Positions 47,694-56,092 of a DNA stretch of 64,000 bases are shown one piece after another (positions within the stretch are counted from its first letter, which is position 1; every line of letters starts with the position of its first letter). The DNA is from Pseudonocardia phyllosphaerae (GTDB lineage: Bacteria > Actinomycetota > Actinomycetes > Mycobacteriales > Pseudonocardiaceae): positions 1-64,000 of the forward strand of contig NZ_JBKGXS010000011.1 in assembly GCF_046546475.1 (NCBI RefSeq). Reading direction: 5' to 3'. Below the pieces are notes generated by a model that was not told where the DNA came from, searched no databases, and saw only the letters and a program-made list of their open reading frames with translations. The position numbers and the translations under genes are program-made.

Positions 47694-48329
47694 TCAGCGA
47701 CGAGCTGATGCGTCGAGCCCGATGAGCACCGCGGACAGCTGTCGGCCGAAGCGTTGCTCGTCATCGTGTCTTGCGTGCCCCGCCGCGCGGACAAGGGGCG
47801 CCTCGTCTCCGACGCGACGGTCCCGCTCCGCGTCGCCGTACCGTGCCGGCTGAGTCGCGGATTGGGCCCGTTCCTGTTCCTCGATGACGAAGCCGACCAC
47901 GAATGCGGTGACAAGTTCACCCCCGTCGAACGCGACTTCGGCAGGGACGCCCGCGTCGAGCCAACGACGCAGCCAGGGCTCCTGGGCGCGAAGCACATCC
48001 GGATCGGTGATCAGCGTGCCGCTGAAGGTCCGCGCACCGTCACGATGCTCCAGATACTCCCGCCGCAGCGCCCACGCATAGGCCGACAGGTCGTCCAGCC
48101 AGCTGCCCGACCACGTGTGGCCGGCCAAGGACTCGACGACTCGGCGCTGGATGGTTGTGCCCATCTCATCCAGGAGTGCCTGCTTGTTGCGGACGTGATA
48201 GTAGAGCGCGGCGGCCTGCACGCCGAGTTCGGCCGCGACCGCCCGCACCGTCACGCCGTCGATCCCGCGAACGCCCAGAACGCGCAGGGCCGCTGCCACG
48301 ATGTCGTCCTTGCTGAGTCCGGAGCCCAC
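47694..48329 (-). CDS. TetR/AcrR regulator (tetracycline-repressor-like C-terminus)
   Basis: A 211-residue regulator. The helix-turn-helix part is LSKDDIVAAALRVLGVRGID, TVRAVAAELGVQAAALYYHV and RNKQALLDEMG; the Ala-Leu-Tyr-Tyr-His-Val recognition helix is typical of TetR proteins with the TetR_C domain. The C-terminus (DPDVLRAQEPWLRRWLDAGV) also fits. GTG 48329 is chosen over a TTG at 48353 that lies in the operator. It is divergent from the TMEM175-type channel gene with shared operators between them. Confidence 0.87.
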   Translation of the reverse strand: MGSGLSKDDIVAAALRVLGVRGIDGVTVRAVAAELGVQAAALYYHVRNKQALLDEMGTTIQRRVVESLAGHTWSGSWLDDLSAYAWALRREYLEHRDGARTFSGTLITDPDVLRAQEPWLRRWLDAGVPAEVAFDGGELVTAFVVGFVIEEQERAQSATQPARYGDAERDRRVGDEAPLVRAAGHARHDDEQRFGRQLSAVLIGLDASARR

Positions 48330-48341
48330 ACTTGTCAGCTT

Positions 48342-48382
48342 AACAAAGTTCAACTACCCTGCGTGACGTGTTGAACTAAGTT
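48342..48382. promoter_or_regulatory. inverted operator pair between TetR and TMEM175 genes
   Basis: AACAAAGTTCAAC (48342-48354) and GTTGAACTAAGTT (48370-48382) are inverted copies with 11 of 13 matches, separated by 15 bp, in an AT-rich patch between the two divergent genes. This is a likely site for the adjacent TetR protein. Confidence 0.6.
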
Positions 48383-48523
48383 AGAAAATGAGTGAGGTGA
48401 TGATGTGAGCTGCACGGCACGCCGGCGCAACCCCGACCGAATGACGGACGGGAGACGGCAGCATCCAGCGATCAAGCCGACCCCCGCCTGCGGGCGGCCC
48501 GCGTCGACTGGTCAGGAGCGAGT

Positions 48524-49186
48524 GTGAGCGACGACGAGACGCCGCCGCTGCTGAGCAGCCCGCTGCATCGGAAGACGGCATTGCCCGCGGATCGGCTGAT
48601 CGCCTTCAGCGACGCGGTTGTCGCGATCGCGATCACCCTGCTGGTGCTTCCGCTCATCGAGCTTGTCACGGAAGAGACCCACACAGAAACCACGCCGGCC
48701 GTCCTCGTCGGATCCCACCTCGTACTCATCGGCAGCTTCCTGATCAGCTTCGTCGCCATCTGGCGAATCTGGACCGTGCACCATCAGCTCTTCGCCCACA
48801 CCGAAACCGTCGGCGGCGGAGTCACCTTCGTGAACATGATCTGGCTGGCGTGCATCGCGTTCCTGCCGTTCCCGGTAGGCCTGATCGGCTCGTTCGGCAC
48901 CGACTCGTTCGTCCTCGCCCTCTACGTCGGCGTCCTCCTCGTCTCCAGCGCCACCCTCGCTGTCATCGCATTGATGCTCCGACGCGCCGGAGGCGACCAG
49001 ACGCCGGACCGGATCGTCGTCGAGCAAGTAGTCGGGAACGCGATCTGCCTTGCCGCAGCATTCGTCATCGTCCTCGTCGTCCCTGCCGCCGGCTTCTGGC
49101 CGCTGCTGCTCCTGCTGCTGGACGGGCCCGTGATCGCCGCCATCCACCGCCTCCGCCACAGGCCCAAGGAAAGAAGCCCGCGGTGA
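48524..49186 (+). CDS. TMEM175/DUF1211 family potassium channel-like protein
   Basis: A 220-residue membrane protein with six helices and the family signature RLIAFSDAVVAIAITLLVLP (the RxxxFSD motif of helix 1), then WRIWTVHHQLFAHTETV and FVNMIWLACIAFLPFPVGL. Bacterial members conduct potassium as tetramers; human TMEM175 has two such repeats. The GTG at 48524 is used. Divergent TetR and shared operators suggest inducible expression. Confidence 0.9.
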   Translation: MSDDETPPLLSSPLHRKTALPADRLIAFSDAVVAIAITLLVLPLIELVTEETHTETTPAVLVGSHLVLIGSFLISFVAIWRIWTVHHQLFAHTETVGGGVTFVNMIWLACIAFLPFPVGLIGSFGTDSFVLALYVGVLLVSSATLAVIALMLRRAGGDQTPDRIVVEQVVGNAICLAAAFVIVLVVPAAGFWPLLLLLLDGPVIAAIHRLRHRPKERSPR

Positions 49187-49196
49187 CGACTGCCAA

Positions 49197-49298
49197 CCTG
49201 TCGAGCCCCTCGCCTTCGATGGACGAGGACTCGGCCCGCGCCGGGCGCTGGTCGTCGGGGAGGATCTGGTGACCCTCCAGGCCCGGTACCACTACTGA
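49197..49298 (+). pseudogene. remnant of a Txe/YoeB-type toxin C-terminus
   Basis: A short frame ending in ALVVGEDLVTLQARYHY. The ending LQARYHY is the diagnostic C-terminus of YoeB/Txe toxins, whose last Tyr/His residues are catalytic. Upstream in the same frame PVEPLAF recalls the KPEPL motif, but the expected 60 preceding residues and a start codon are missing. It is a decayed toxin with no antitoxin left. Confidence 0.55.
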
Positions 49299-49324
49299 CG
49301 CCCTTCAGCGGAGGGCGCCGCCGA

Positions 49325-49567
49325 TCACTCGGCAGGGCGGTACTCCCAGGGCTCCACGACGGCGATCCAGGTCCGCAGGCGGTCCGCCTGGCCGGAGTCG
49401 CGCCTCTCCAGTCGTCCGATGCCGAGTTCGATCTCCAGGATCGTGATGACGCACAGGTGCAGCTCGGACGGGACGCGAGAACTGGTCCACGCCCGCACCG
49501 CGGGATCGGACAGCCGCTTCGGCTTCCGGAGCTCGCCGGCGACGTTCGTGTCGAGCAGGTAGCTCAC
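49325..49567 (-). pseudogene. truncated PIN-domain toxin (VapC/FitB type)
   Basis: An 80-residue product starting SYLLDTNVAGELRKPKRLSD with the first catalytic Asp and LCVITILEIELGIGRLERRD with the conserved Glu. Normal members are about 135-140 residues; here the second half, with the remaining acidic residues, is absent and the frame ends WEYRPAE. Its GTG overlaps the antitoxin stop as GTGA. It is probably inactive. Confidence 0.75.
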
Positions 49568-49731
49568 AGCTCGGGGATCTGCAGATCCACGTGGACGGGC
49601 TCGAACTCGATGTCGATGTCGTCGGCCATGCTCAGCCGGTCCATCAGGGAATCACCGTTCTCTCCCAGCCGCTGGTACTCGTGGATCGACAGGAGGACGT
49701 AGGCGGGTTCGCCGCGGTCGGTGATCACCAC
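49564..49731 (-). pseudogene. N-terminally truncated Phd/YefM-type antitoxin
   Basis: About 55 residues remain: VVITDRGEPAYVLLSIHEYQ with RLGENGDSLMDRLSMADDID, the second part of a Phd/YefM antitoxin including the toxin-binding tail. The N-terminal DNA-binding strand and helix are missing and replaced by the 3' end of the XRE regulator gene. It is coupled to the truncated toxin. Confidence 0.65.
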
Positions 49732-50609
49732 GGGCCCGCCGTCGTCCCCGTCTGCTGCGGCCGGTGACGCGACGCCTCGGCAAGTGTCGCCAGGGCGCGG
49801 GCGTCTGCGGTTCCGTCCTCGGCCGACCACAGCACGAGCTGCTGGCGCACCGCTCCCGCGTAGGTGAAGGAGTCCCAGTTCAAGCGCATCCGCCCGGCGC
49901 TCGGGTGCAGCACGACCTTGGACCCGAAGTCCTGCTCGGCGACGCGGTGCTCGGCCCACCAGCGGCGGAAGTCCTCGCTGGCGATCGACAGCCGCCCGAC
50001 GAGCGCGGCGAGCTCCGGGTCGTCGGGATTCTCCGCAGCCTCACGCCGCAGGATGCCCACACAGGTGCGGGCGACCCCGGGCCAGTCCTCGTACAGGCCC
50101 TTCAGCTCGGGCGCGGTGAACAGCATCGCGACGTAGTTGCGCTCGGCCGCGGGGACCCGCGCGAAGTCGGTCATCAGTGCCACGGCCGGCTTGTTCCAGG
50201 CGAGTACGTCCATCCGCGGGCCGAAGACGATCGCCGGGAGATCGGCCAGCTGGTCCAGCAGCAGCTGGAGCCGGTCGTGCGCGGGCTCGCGTCCGGGCGT
50301 CGGCAGCACGTATCCGCGCGCGTGGTTGAGCAGGTCCTCGGCGTAGGCCCGCTGTTCCGAGGTCAGGGTGAGGGCACGGCACAGCGTCTCGAAGACCTCG
50401 TCGGACGGTGCGAGCCGACCCTGCTCGAGCCGTGTGTAGTAGTCGGCGCTGACGGCGGCGAGCTGCGCGACCTCCTCGCGCCGCAGACCCGCGACCCGCC
50501 GCCGCACCGAGGCGCTCACCACGTTCGCCGGTATCGACTCCACGGCGATCTCGCCACGCCGGACGCGGAAGAGGTCGCCCAGGGCCTTGAGCTGCGGTGA
50601 GGAGGGCAC
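49725..50609 (-). CDS. XRE regulator with MmyB-like ligand domain
   Basis: A 294-residue regulator. The N-terminal helix-turn-helix (RRRVAGLRREEVAQLAAVSA, DYYTRLEQGR, LAPSDEVFETLCRALTLT) is followed by an MmyB-like PAS-type domain (ILQLL-type helix LQLLLDQLADLPAIVFGPRM, DVLAWNKPAVALMTDF, FRRWWAEHRVAEQDFGSKVV, LHPSAGRMRLNWDSF). Such regulators usually control a neighbouring enzyme gene. It is divergent from the hydrolase gene, with palindromes in the gap. Its 3' end overlaps the antitoxin remnant by 7 bp. Confidence 0.9.
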   Translation of the reverse strand: MPSSPQLKALGDLFRVRRGEIAVESIPANVVSASVRRRVAGLRREEVAQLAAVSADYYTRLEQGRLAPSDEVFETLCRALTLTSEQRAYAEDLLNHARGYVLPTPGREPAHDRLQLLLDQLADLPAIVFGPRMDVLAWNKPAVALMTDFARVPAAERNYVAMLFTAPELKGLYEDWPGVARTCVGILRREAAENPDDPELAALVGRLSIASEDFRRWWAEHRVAEQDFGSKVVLHPSAGRMRLNWDSFTYAGAVRQQLVLWSAEDGTADARALATLAEASRHRPQQTGTTAGPW

Positions 50610-50642
50610 ACGTCGAGGATAGGACGAGCGTTGCCTCGGTAT

Positions 50643-50671
50643 CCTGGGAAGGATCGTTCCCAGGCAGGAAC
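50643..50671. promoter_or_regulatory. overlapping palindromes between XRE regulator and hydrolase
   Basis: CCTGGGAA-N6-TTCCCAGG (50643-50664) is a perfect 8-bp-arm palindrome, and GTTCC-N6-GGAAC (50656-50671) overlaps it. It lies in the divergent gap and is a likely operator for the XRE protein. Confidence 0.6.
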
Positions 50672-50712
50672 GCTCGCTGGCCCGGAGCCGCGGCGGCTGT
50701 GACGGTGGGGAC

Positions 50713-51660
50713 ATGTCCTCCATCGAGCACATCACCTTCCGCAACGCGGACATGTACTGGGACATCGCGGCGGACCTGCACCTCCCGCCGGACTTCGACC
50801 CCGCGCGGACCTGGCCCGCGGTCGTCGTGGCCCACCCGATCGGTAGCTGTAAGGAGCAGACTTCCGGCACCGTCTACGCCCCCGCCCTCGCCGACGCCGG
50901 ATACGTGGTCATCGCCTTCGACGCGAGCTTCCAGGGCGCCAGCGGCGGCGAGCCGCGCCTGCTGGAGGACCCCGCCCAGCGGGTGCAGGACTTCAGCCGG
51001 GTCGTCGACCACCTCGTGACGCTGCCCTACGTCGATGCCGATCGGATCGGCGTCCTGGGGATCTGTGGTGGTGGCGGCTACTCCTGGGCCGCGGCGAAGA
51101 CCGAGAAGCGCCTCCGGGCGGTCGTGTCGATCACCGGGGCGAACTTCGGGCGGGTCCAGCGCGAGATCGCCGGTCACGACGGCGGTGTCGTCGCGGCGCT
51201 CAGCGCGATCGGCGCCCGGCGGACCGCGGAGGCGCGAGGCGAGGCGAGCACGGTCGCCGAGTTCCTGCCCGGCACGGCCGAGGCGGCGCAGCAGACCGGG
51301 GACATCGACATCATCGAGGCCTTCGAGTACTACCGCACGGACCGCGGGCGGGCGGACAACGGCAACGTCCGCTTCGAGGTCGCACACGGTGACACCGCGT
51401 TGGGCTGGGATGCCGTGCACCTGGTCGAGGAGCTGCTCGACCAGCCGCTGCTGATCGTGATCGGTGACGAGGCGAAGCAGGGTGCGTTCGGCGCATGGCG
51501 CGACGGTCACGAGGTCTACGAGCGTGCCGCGTCGACCGACAAGAAGATCATCGAGATCGACGACGCATCGCACTACGACCTCTACGACCGCCCGCACGGG
51601 GCGGGGGAGGCGCTCACGTCGGTGGTGCCGTTCCTCGACGAGCGGCTGCGGGGCGCCTGA
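50713..51660 (+). CDS. alpha/beta hydrolase family protein
   Basis: A 315-residue hydrolase. It has PAVVVAHPIGSCKEQTSGTV (oxyanion region), FDASFQGASGGEPRLLEDPA, the nucleophile elbow GVLGICGGGGYSWAAAKTEK with Cys in the nucleophile place, LLIVIGDEAKQGAFGAWRDG for the acid, and DDASHYDLYDRP with the catalytic His. A Cys nucleophile links it to dienelactone-hydrolase-type enzymes. The substrate is unknown. It is probably controlled by the divergent XRE regulator. Confidence 0.85.
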   Translation: MSSIEHITFRNADMYWDIAADLHLPPDFDPARTWPAVVVAHPIGSCKEQTSGTVYAPALADAGYVVIAFDASFQGASGGEPRLLEDPAQRVQDFSRVVDHLVTLPYVDADRIGVLGICGGGGYSWAAAKTEKRLRAVVSITGANFGRVQREIAGHDGGVVAALSAIGARRTAEARGEASTVAEFLPGTAEAAQQTGDIDIIEAFEYYRTDRGRADNGNVRFEVAHGDTALGWDAVHLVEELLDQPLLIVIGDEAKQGAFGAWRDGHEVYERAASTDKKIIEIDDASHYDLYDRPHGAGEALTSVVPFLDERLRGA

Positions 51661-51770
51661 CGCGGCGCCTCTCGCCGAGTTGCTCGTCGTGCGGACCGTC
51701 CACGCCGTTCGTGCAACGATCCCGTCCTGCGGAGCGCGAACGGCGCCGCAGCACGAACGAGGGAGGAACC

Positions 51771-51968
51771 ATGAGCAAGTACGACAAGCTGCGCGAGGAG
51801 CGCGAGCACGGCGACGAGCACCGCCAGGTCGACCGCGACGAGCGCTACGGCGAGAGCGCGGACCTCACCGACGGGCAGCTCCACGAGGCCGAGACCGACG
51901 CGCGTCGCGAGCGTCGTGCCGAGGAGCACCGCGAGGAGGACCGCGAGGTTCGCGAGTTCGGCGACTGA
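51771..51968 (+). CDS. small highly charged protein
   Basis: A 65-residue protein made mostly of Glu, Asp, Arg and His (EREHGDEHRQVDRDERYGES; RREERAEE-type tail), likely helical or disordered. GGGAGGAACC precedes the ATG at ideal spacing, which supports it as real. No family is recognised; the composition recalls small stress-related hydrophilic proteins. Confidence 0.6.
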   Translation: MSKYDKLREEREHGDEHRQVDRDERYGESADLTDGQLHEAETDARRERRAEEHREEDREVREFGD

Positions 51969-52065
51969 CCCGGCCGCACCTCCGTGGACGACGCGGCCGC
52001 GTGATCCGCTCCGCGGCGTAACCCCGCGGTGTAACAGGGTGCGCGGGCCGGCGGAGAAGTCCGGC

Positions 52066-52623
52066 ATGGGCACCTTGAGCTACACCGCGACCATGTCGAT
52101 CGACGGCTACGTCGCCGACGCCGACGGCGACTTCCAGTGGTCCGGGCCGGACGACGAGGTGTTCGGGCTGCACGTCGAGCGGATGGGCGCGGTGTCCACG
52201 GAGGTGCTGGGCCGCAACACCTACCAGCTCATGCGGTACTGGGAGACCGGCGACGACTCCTGGGGCGGGCTGGAACGGGAGTTCGCCCGGCGCTGGAGGG
52301 GGCTGAAGCTGGTCGTGGCGTCGTCGACCCTGGCACCCGGCGACGTGGTGTCCGACCGGGTCCGGCTCGTCGCCGACCTCTCGACCGACGAGCTGGCCGG
52401 CATCGTGCGGGACGCGCCCGGCGAGGTCGAGATCTTCGGCCCGACGACGGCGGCCGCCGCGATCCGGGCCGGGATGGTGACCGACTTCCGGGTCTTCGTC
52501 GTACCGAAGATCGTCGGCGGGGGCCTGCGGGCGCTGCCCGGCGACGTCCGGCTCGACCTGGAGCTCGTCGAGCACCGCGTGTTCGGCAACGGCACCGCGT
52601 TCCTGCACCACCGGTCGCGGTGA
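52066..52623 (+). CDS. dihydrofolate reductase-like (RibD C-terminal) protein
   Basis: A 185-residue protein of the RibD C-terminal/DHFR-like fold: LSYTATMSIDGYVADADGDF, VLGRNTYQLMRYWETGDD, KLVVASSTLAPGD, EIFGPTTAAAAIRAGMVTDF and VPKIVGGGLRALP. It probably binds NADPH; the role in metabolism is not known. Such stand-alone proteins are abundant in actinomycetes. Confidence 0.87.
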   Translation: MGTLSYTATMSIDGYVADADGDFQWSGPDDEVFGLHVERMGAVSTEVLGRNTYQLMRYWETGDDSWGGLEREFARRWRGLKLVVASSTLAPGDVVSDRVRLVADLSTDELAGIVRDAPGEVEIFGPTTAAAAIRAGMVTDFRVFVVPKIVGGGLRALPGDVRLDLELVEHRVFGNGTAFLHHRSR

Positions 52624-52735
52624 GCGGTCGGGTGTCCGGACTCCCCGGGCCCCTGTCCCGCACGGTGAACGGCTCCTCGACCTGCGCCGACGCCCGGGCC
52701 TACGGTCGGAGGCGAGCCCGTCGAGAGGATCTTCC

Positions 52736-53254
52736 GTGACCAGTACCCAGACCCCGCGCGACCAGGCGCTGAGCGCCATCGTCGACGCCACCACCGAGGC
52801 CGTCACCCAGGACGCGTCCCAGGCGCAGACCCTGTTCCGGGCGACCGGCAGCAGCGGCGACGGCGTCCGCAGCGAGATCCGCATCGGTGACCACCAGGTG
52901 CTCGTCGACGAGCCGCCCGCGCTGGGCGGGGAGAACGCCGCACCCAACCCGGTCGAGTTCGCGCTCGCAGCGCTGCTGTCCTGCCAGGTCGTGACCTACC
53001 GGTTCTACGCGGCGAAGCTCGGCATCCCGCTCGACGACGTCCAGGTCGACGTCGAGGGCGACCTGGACGTCCGTGGCTTCTTCGGTATCGACGACGACGT
53101 CCGCCCCGGCTTCGGCGCGGTCCGGCTCGACGTGACCCTGAGCGGGCCGGCGTCCGAGGCGGACTACCAGCGGCTGCGCGACACAGTCGACGAGCACTGC
53201 CCGGTGCTCGACCTGTTCCGTAACCCGACCCCGGTGGACACCCGGGCGAGCTGA
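52736..53254 (+). CDS. OsmC/Ohr family protein
   Basis: A 172-residue protein with the OsmC fold: HQVLVDEPPALGGENAAPNP, VEFALAALLSCQVVTYRFYA (with a reactive Cys), VDVEGDLDVRGFFG and VDEHCPVLDLFRNPTP with the second Cys. The two Cys are placed as in peroxide-reducing OsmC proteins. The GTG at 52736 follows GAGAGGATC. It probably detoxifies organic hydroperoxides. Confidence 0.9.
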   Translation: MTSTQTPRDQALSAIVDATTEAVTQDASQAQTLFRATGSSGDGVRSEIRIGDHQVLVDEPPALGGENAAPNPVEFALAALLSCQVVTYRFYAAKLGIPLDDVQVDVEGDLDVRGFFGIDDDVRPGFGAVRLDVTLSGPASEADYQRLRDTVDEHCPVLDLFRNPTPVDTRAS

Positions 53255-53260
53255 GCACGG

Positions 53261-55618
53261 TCAGTCCGTGGGGTGCACCAGCCCCAGCCGCTGCGTCGCC
53301 CGGGTCATCGCGACGTAGAGGTCGGCGGGGTTGTGTGCCTCGATCCGCTCCGGATCGACGATCACGACGGCGTCGAACTCCAGCCCCTTCGCCGACGCCG
53401 GCGTGTGCACCTCCGCGGGCACCCCGGCCACCGGCGACGGGTCGAGCGTGATCACCGCGAGCGTGCCGTGCTCGAGCTGCGCGGCCTCCTCGGCGACGAC
53501 GTCCGCCACCGCGGACGACGCCACGGTGCGGTCCCAGGGCTGCTCGCCGGTGGTCCGCACCGACTCCGGCGGGCGACGGTCCGGCGCGAACTCCGCCAGC
53601 ACCTGCGCGGCGCGGTCCATGATCTCCACCGGGGTCCGGTAGTTCACCGTCAGCCCGCGGTGGGTCCAGCGGTGCTCCAGGTGCGGGGCGAGCACGTCGT
53701 CCCAGGTCCGGGCCCCGGCTGCGGCGCTGCGCTGGGCGAGGTCGCCGACCGCGGTGATCGACCGCGACGGGCAGCGGCGCAGCAGCACGTGCCAGTCCAT
53801 CGCCGACAGCTCCTGCGCCTCGTCGACGACGAGGTGGCCGTAGCGCCAGTCCCGGTCGGCCGCCGCCCGCTCGGCGACGGTGCCCGACAGCCCCTCGGCG
53901 TGCCGCGCGGCCAGGACGTCGGAGGTCACGAAGTCGGTCGGGCGCACCTCGTCCGGGTCCTCACCGGCCACGTCGCGGTCGTCGGACTCCAGGATCGACA
54001 GGACGTCGTCGGCGTAGCGCCCGTCCGGCTCGGCCGGGGTGGTGACAGAGTCGGGAACCGGGCCGAGCAGCTCCGCGAGCTCGTCGAGCAGCGGGGCGTC
54101 GGCGACGGTCCATGGAGCGCCCGCGGGCCGCGCCAGAAGATCGGCCCGGCTCTGCTCACCTACCGGAGCGGTGCCCCGCTGACCTGCGGCTCTGCTCTGC
54201 TCACCTACCCGGTCCCGGCTCTGCTCACCTACCGCCGACGCGAGCCGCTCCCGCGACGCGAACAGGTCCGACAGCGCCCGCTGCGGCGTCAGCACCGGCC
54301 ACAGCTCCTCGACCCAGCCGTGGAACGCCGGGTGCGCCCGCAGGTTGTCCCGCAGCCCCTGGCGCATCTCCGCGGACACCTCGGCCGCCCCGGACGGCTC
54401 GATCTCCGGCAGGTCCGAGAGTCCCTCCAGCAGCGCCGCCAGCTCCGGCGGGTCCTCCAGGCCGACCTCGAGACGCTCCAAGCCCTGGTCGACGAGCAGC
54501 GCACCGAGCGCGTCCCGGAACGCCGCCCGGGCGGCGTTGTGCGGCCGCCCGGTCGCGCGGGCCCGGTCCCGGGCCGTGTGGACCAGGGCGTCGTCGAGCT
54601 CGACGGTCACGTCGTCCAGCTCGATCTCCACGGTGTGTCCGGGCAGCTCCTGCCGGTCGGCGACGGCGCGGCGCAGCACGTCGAGCATCGCGAGGTCGCC
54701 CTTGGCGCGGGCGGTCGCGTCGTCGTCGAGCGCGGTCGCCACGACGCCGTGTGCGAGCCGCCCCGGCGTCGTGAACACCACCGCGGACTCGCCCAGCGCG
54801 GGCAGCACCCCGCCGACGTAGCGGATGAACTCCGCGCTCGGCCCGACGACGAGCACGCCGCTGCGCGCCAGCCGCTCCCGGTGTGTGTAGAGCAGGTAGG
54901 CCACCCGGTGCAGTGCCACCGCCGTCTTGCCGGTGCCCGGGCCGCCCTCGATCACCACGGTGCCGGCCAGCGGCAGCCGGATGATGTCGTCCTGCTCGGC
55001 CTGGATGGTGGAGACGATGTCGCGCATCCGGGAGCCGCGCGGCGCGGTCAGCGCCGCGAGCAGCGCCGGATCCGACGACTCCGCCGACGAGGGAACCATC
55101 CCGGAACCGGGGAAACCGGAATCGTCGGCGACGCCGGTCAGGACGTCGTCGTGGAAAGCGTCCACGCGCTCGTCCGGTGCGGTTCCGGCGATCCGGAAAT
55201 GCCGTCGCCGGGTCACCCCGAGCGGCGTCACCGGTGTCGCGCAGTAGAACGGGCGGGCCACCGGCGCGCGCCAGTCGACGAGTGCGCTCTCGCCGTCGCC
55301 GGGGTCGGTCAGCCCGATCCGGCCGATGTAGCCGGTCGTGCCGTCGGTGTGGTCGAGCCGGCCGAAGCACAGCCCGGAGCGGGCCGCCTTGAGCGCCGAT
55401 GCCCGGTCCGACCAGCGGGTCACCGACACGTCGCGCTCCCAGCGGGCGCTGAGCTCCTCCCCGGTCGATGCGGCCAGGACACCGCGCGCCCGGTCCTCGG
55501 CGGCGGCCAGCTCGTCGGCGAGCAACGACTGGAGATACCGGATCCGCCCGGTCTCGAGCTCGCGTTCCCGCTCCACCGGGGGAGTGGACGGTGCCGGGAC
55601 CGGATCAGGATGTGACAC
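53261..55618 (-). CDS. HelD-type RNA polymerase-associated helicase (HelR-like)
   Basis: A 785-residue UvrD-related ATPase. The N-terminal coiled coil (LETGRIRYLQSLLADELAAA) is typical of HelD. Walker A is VVIEGGPGTGKTAVALHRVA, motif II HLVVDEAQELSAMDWHVLLR, then VGDLAQRSAAAGART, VNYRTPVEIMDRA and DLYVAMTRATQRLGLVHP. HelD proteins remove stalled RNA polymerase, and the HelR subgroup gives rifamycin tolerance. Residues about 463-495 contain three in-frame GEQSR motifs from the dispersed repeat, in the variable middle domain. GGAGG precedes the GTG at 55618. Confidence 0.88.
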   Translation of the reverse strand: MSHPDPVPAPSTPPVERERELETGRIRYLQSLLADELAAAEDRARGVLAASTGEELSARWERDVSVTRWSDRASALKAARSGLCFGRLDHTDGTTGYIGRIGLTDPGDGESALVDWRAPVARPFYCATPVTPLGVTRRRHFRIAGTAPDERVDAFHDDVLTGVADDSGFPGSGMVPSSAESSDPALLAALTAPRGSRMRDIVSTIQAEQDDIIRLPLAGTVVIEGGPGTGKTAVALHRVAYLLYTHRERLARSGVLVVGPSAEFIRYVGGVLPALGESAVVFTTPGRLAHGVVATALDDDATARAKGDLAMLDVLRRAVADRQELPGHTVEIELDDVTVELDDALVHTARDRARATGRPHNAARAAFRDALGALLVDQGLERLEVGLEDPPELAALLEGLSDLPEIEPSGAAEVSAEMRQGLRDNLRAHPAFHGWVEELWPVLTPQRALSDLFASRERLASAVGEQSRDRVGEQSRAAGQRGTAPVGEQSRADLLARPAGAPWTVADAPLLDELAELLGPVPDSVTTPAEPDGRYADDVLSILESDDRDVAGEDPDEVRPTDFVTSDVLAARHAEGLSGTVAERAAADRDWRYGHLVVDEAQELSAMDWHVLLRRCPSRSITAVGDLAQRSAAAGARTWDDVLAPHLEHRWTHRGLTVNYRTPVEIMDRAAQVLAEFAPDRRPPESVRTTGEQPWDRTVASSAVADVVAEEAAQLEHGTLAVITLDPSPVAGVPAEVHTPASAKGLEFDAVVIVDPERIEAHNPADLYVAMTRATQRLGLVHPTD
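54149..54229 (-). repeat. three dispersed repeat cores inside the HelD gene
   Basis: GCTCTGCTCACC at 54149-54160, 54194-54205 and 54218-54229, each followed on the plus strand by TAC (minus-strand context GTAGGTGAGCAGAGC). All read in frame as Val-Gly-Glu-Gln-Ser-Arg. Intervening spacers are unrelated. Confidence 0.8.
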
Positions 55619-55758
55619 GGAATTGCCTCCGGTGCTATACTGGTGGTGCAGAGAACGGGTTTCGCGTTTCGATCGCACCCATCAGAATAGCTTTTTCTGC
55701 ATCTCCTCCGCTAATCCTGTATCGGCAGGACCGTGCGCCGATCAGGGCCGTGCGCGGA

Positions 55759-55974
55759 TCAGCTCCCGAGCGTCAGCGCGTCGGCCGGCGCGGTCGGGCC
55801 CACGGTCCCGCTGTGCGCGACGACCCCGGCCGGGCCGGAGCCGTGCACCCGGTGCGCGGTCGTCGTGATCCCGGTGAGGACGAGAACGGCGAGCACCGCC
55901 ACGACGCCGGCCAGGACCAGGCGGGCGGGCGTGGGGCGGCCGGTACGGCGGCGGACGATCGGCGCGGAGCTCAT
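55759..55974 (-). CDS. small single-pass membrane protein
   Basis: A 71-residue protein: a basic N-terminus (APIVRRRTGRPTPARLVLAG), one helix at about 18-37 (VVAVLAVLVLTGITTTA) and a short external part. It lies upstream of and in the same direction as the HelD gene, 140 bp away. No family is recognised; other frames cover the same stretch, so confidence is limited. Confidence 0.4.
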   Translation of the reverse strand: MSSAPIVRRRTGRPTPARLVLAGVVAVLAVLVLTGITTTAHRVHGSGPAGVVAHSGTVGPTAPADALTLGS

Positions 55975-56092
55975 GCCCGTATGTCGCGCGGGACCGCGTC
56001 GCGTTGCGCTGGGCCACACCACGTCATCAGCTTTGGGGAAGAGACGATCACGCTCCGTGGTGCACACTGGTCCGGACGAGTGGTGGTGGGCA

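Noticed and set aside
55619..55740. A rifamycin-associated element upstream of the HelD gene
   Set aside because: The expected GC-rich palindrome was looked for and not seen; only an ordinary TATAGC-type promoter and GGAGG are visible.
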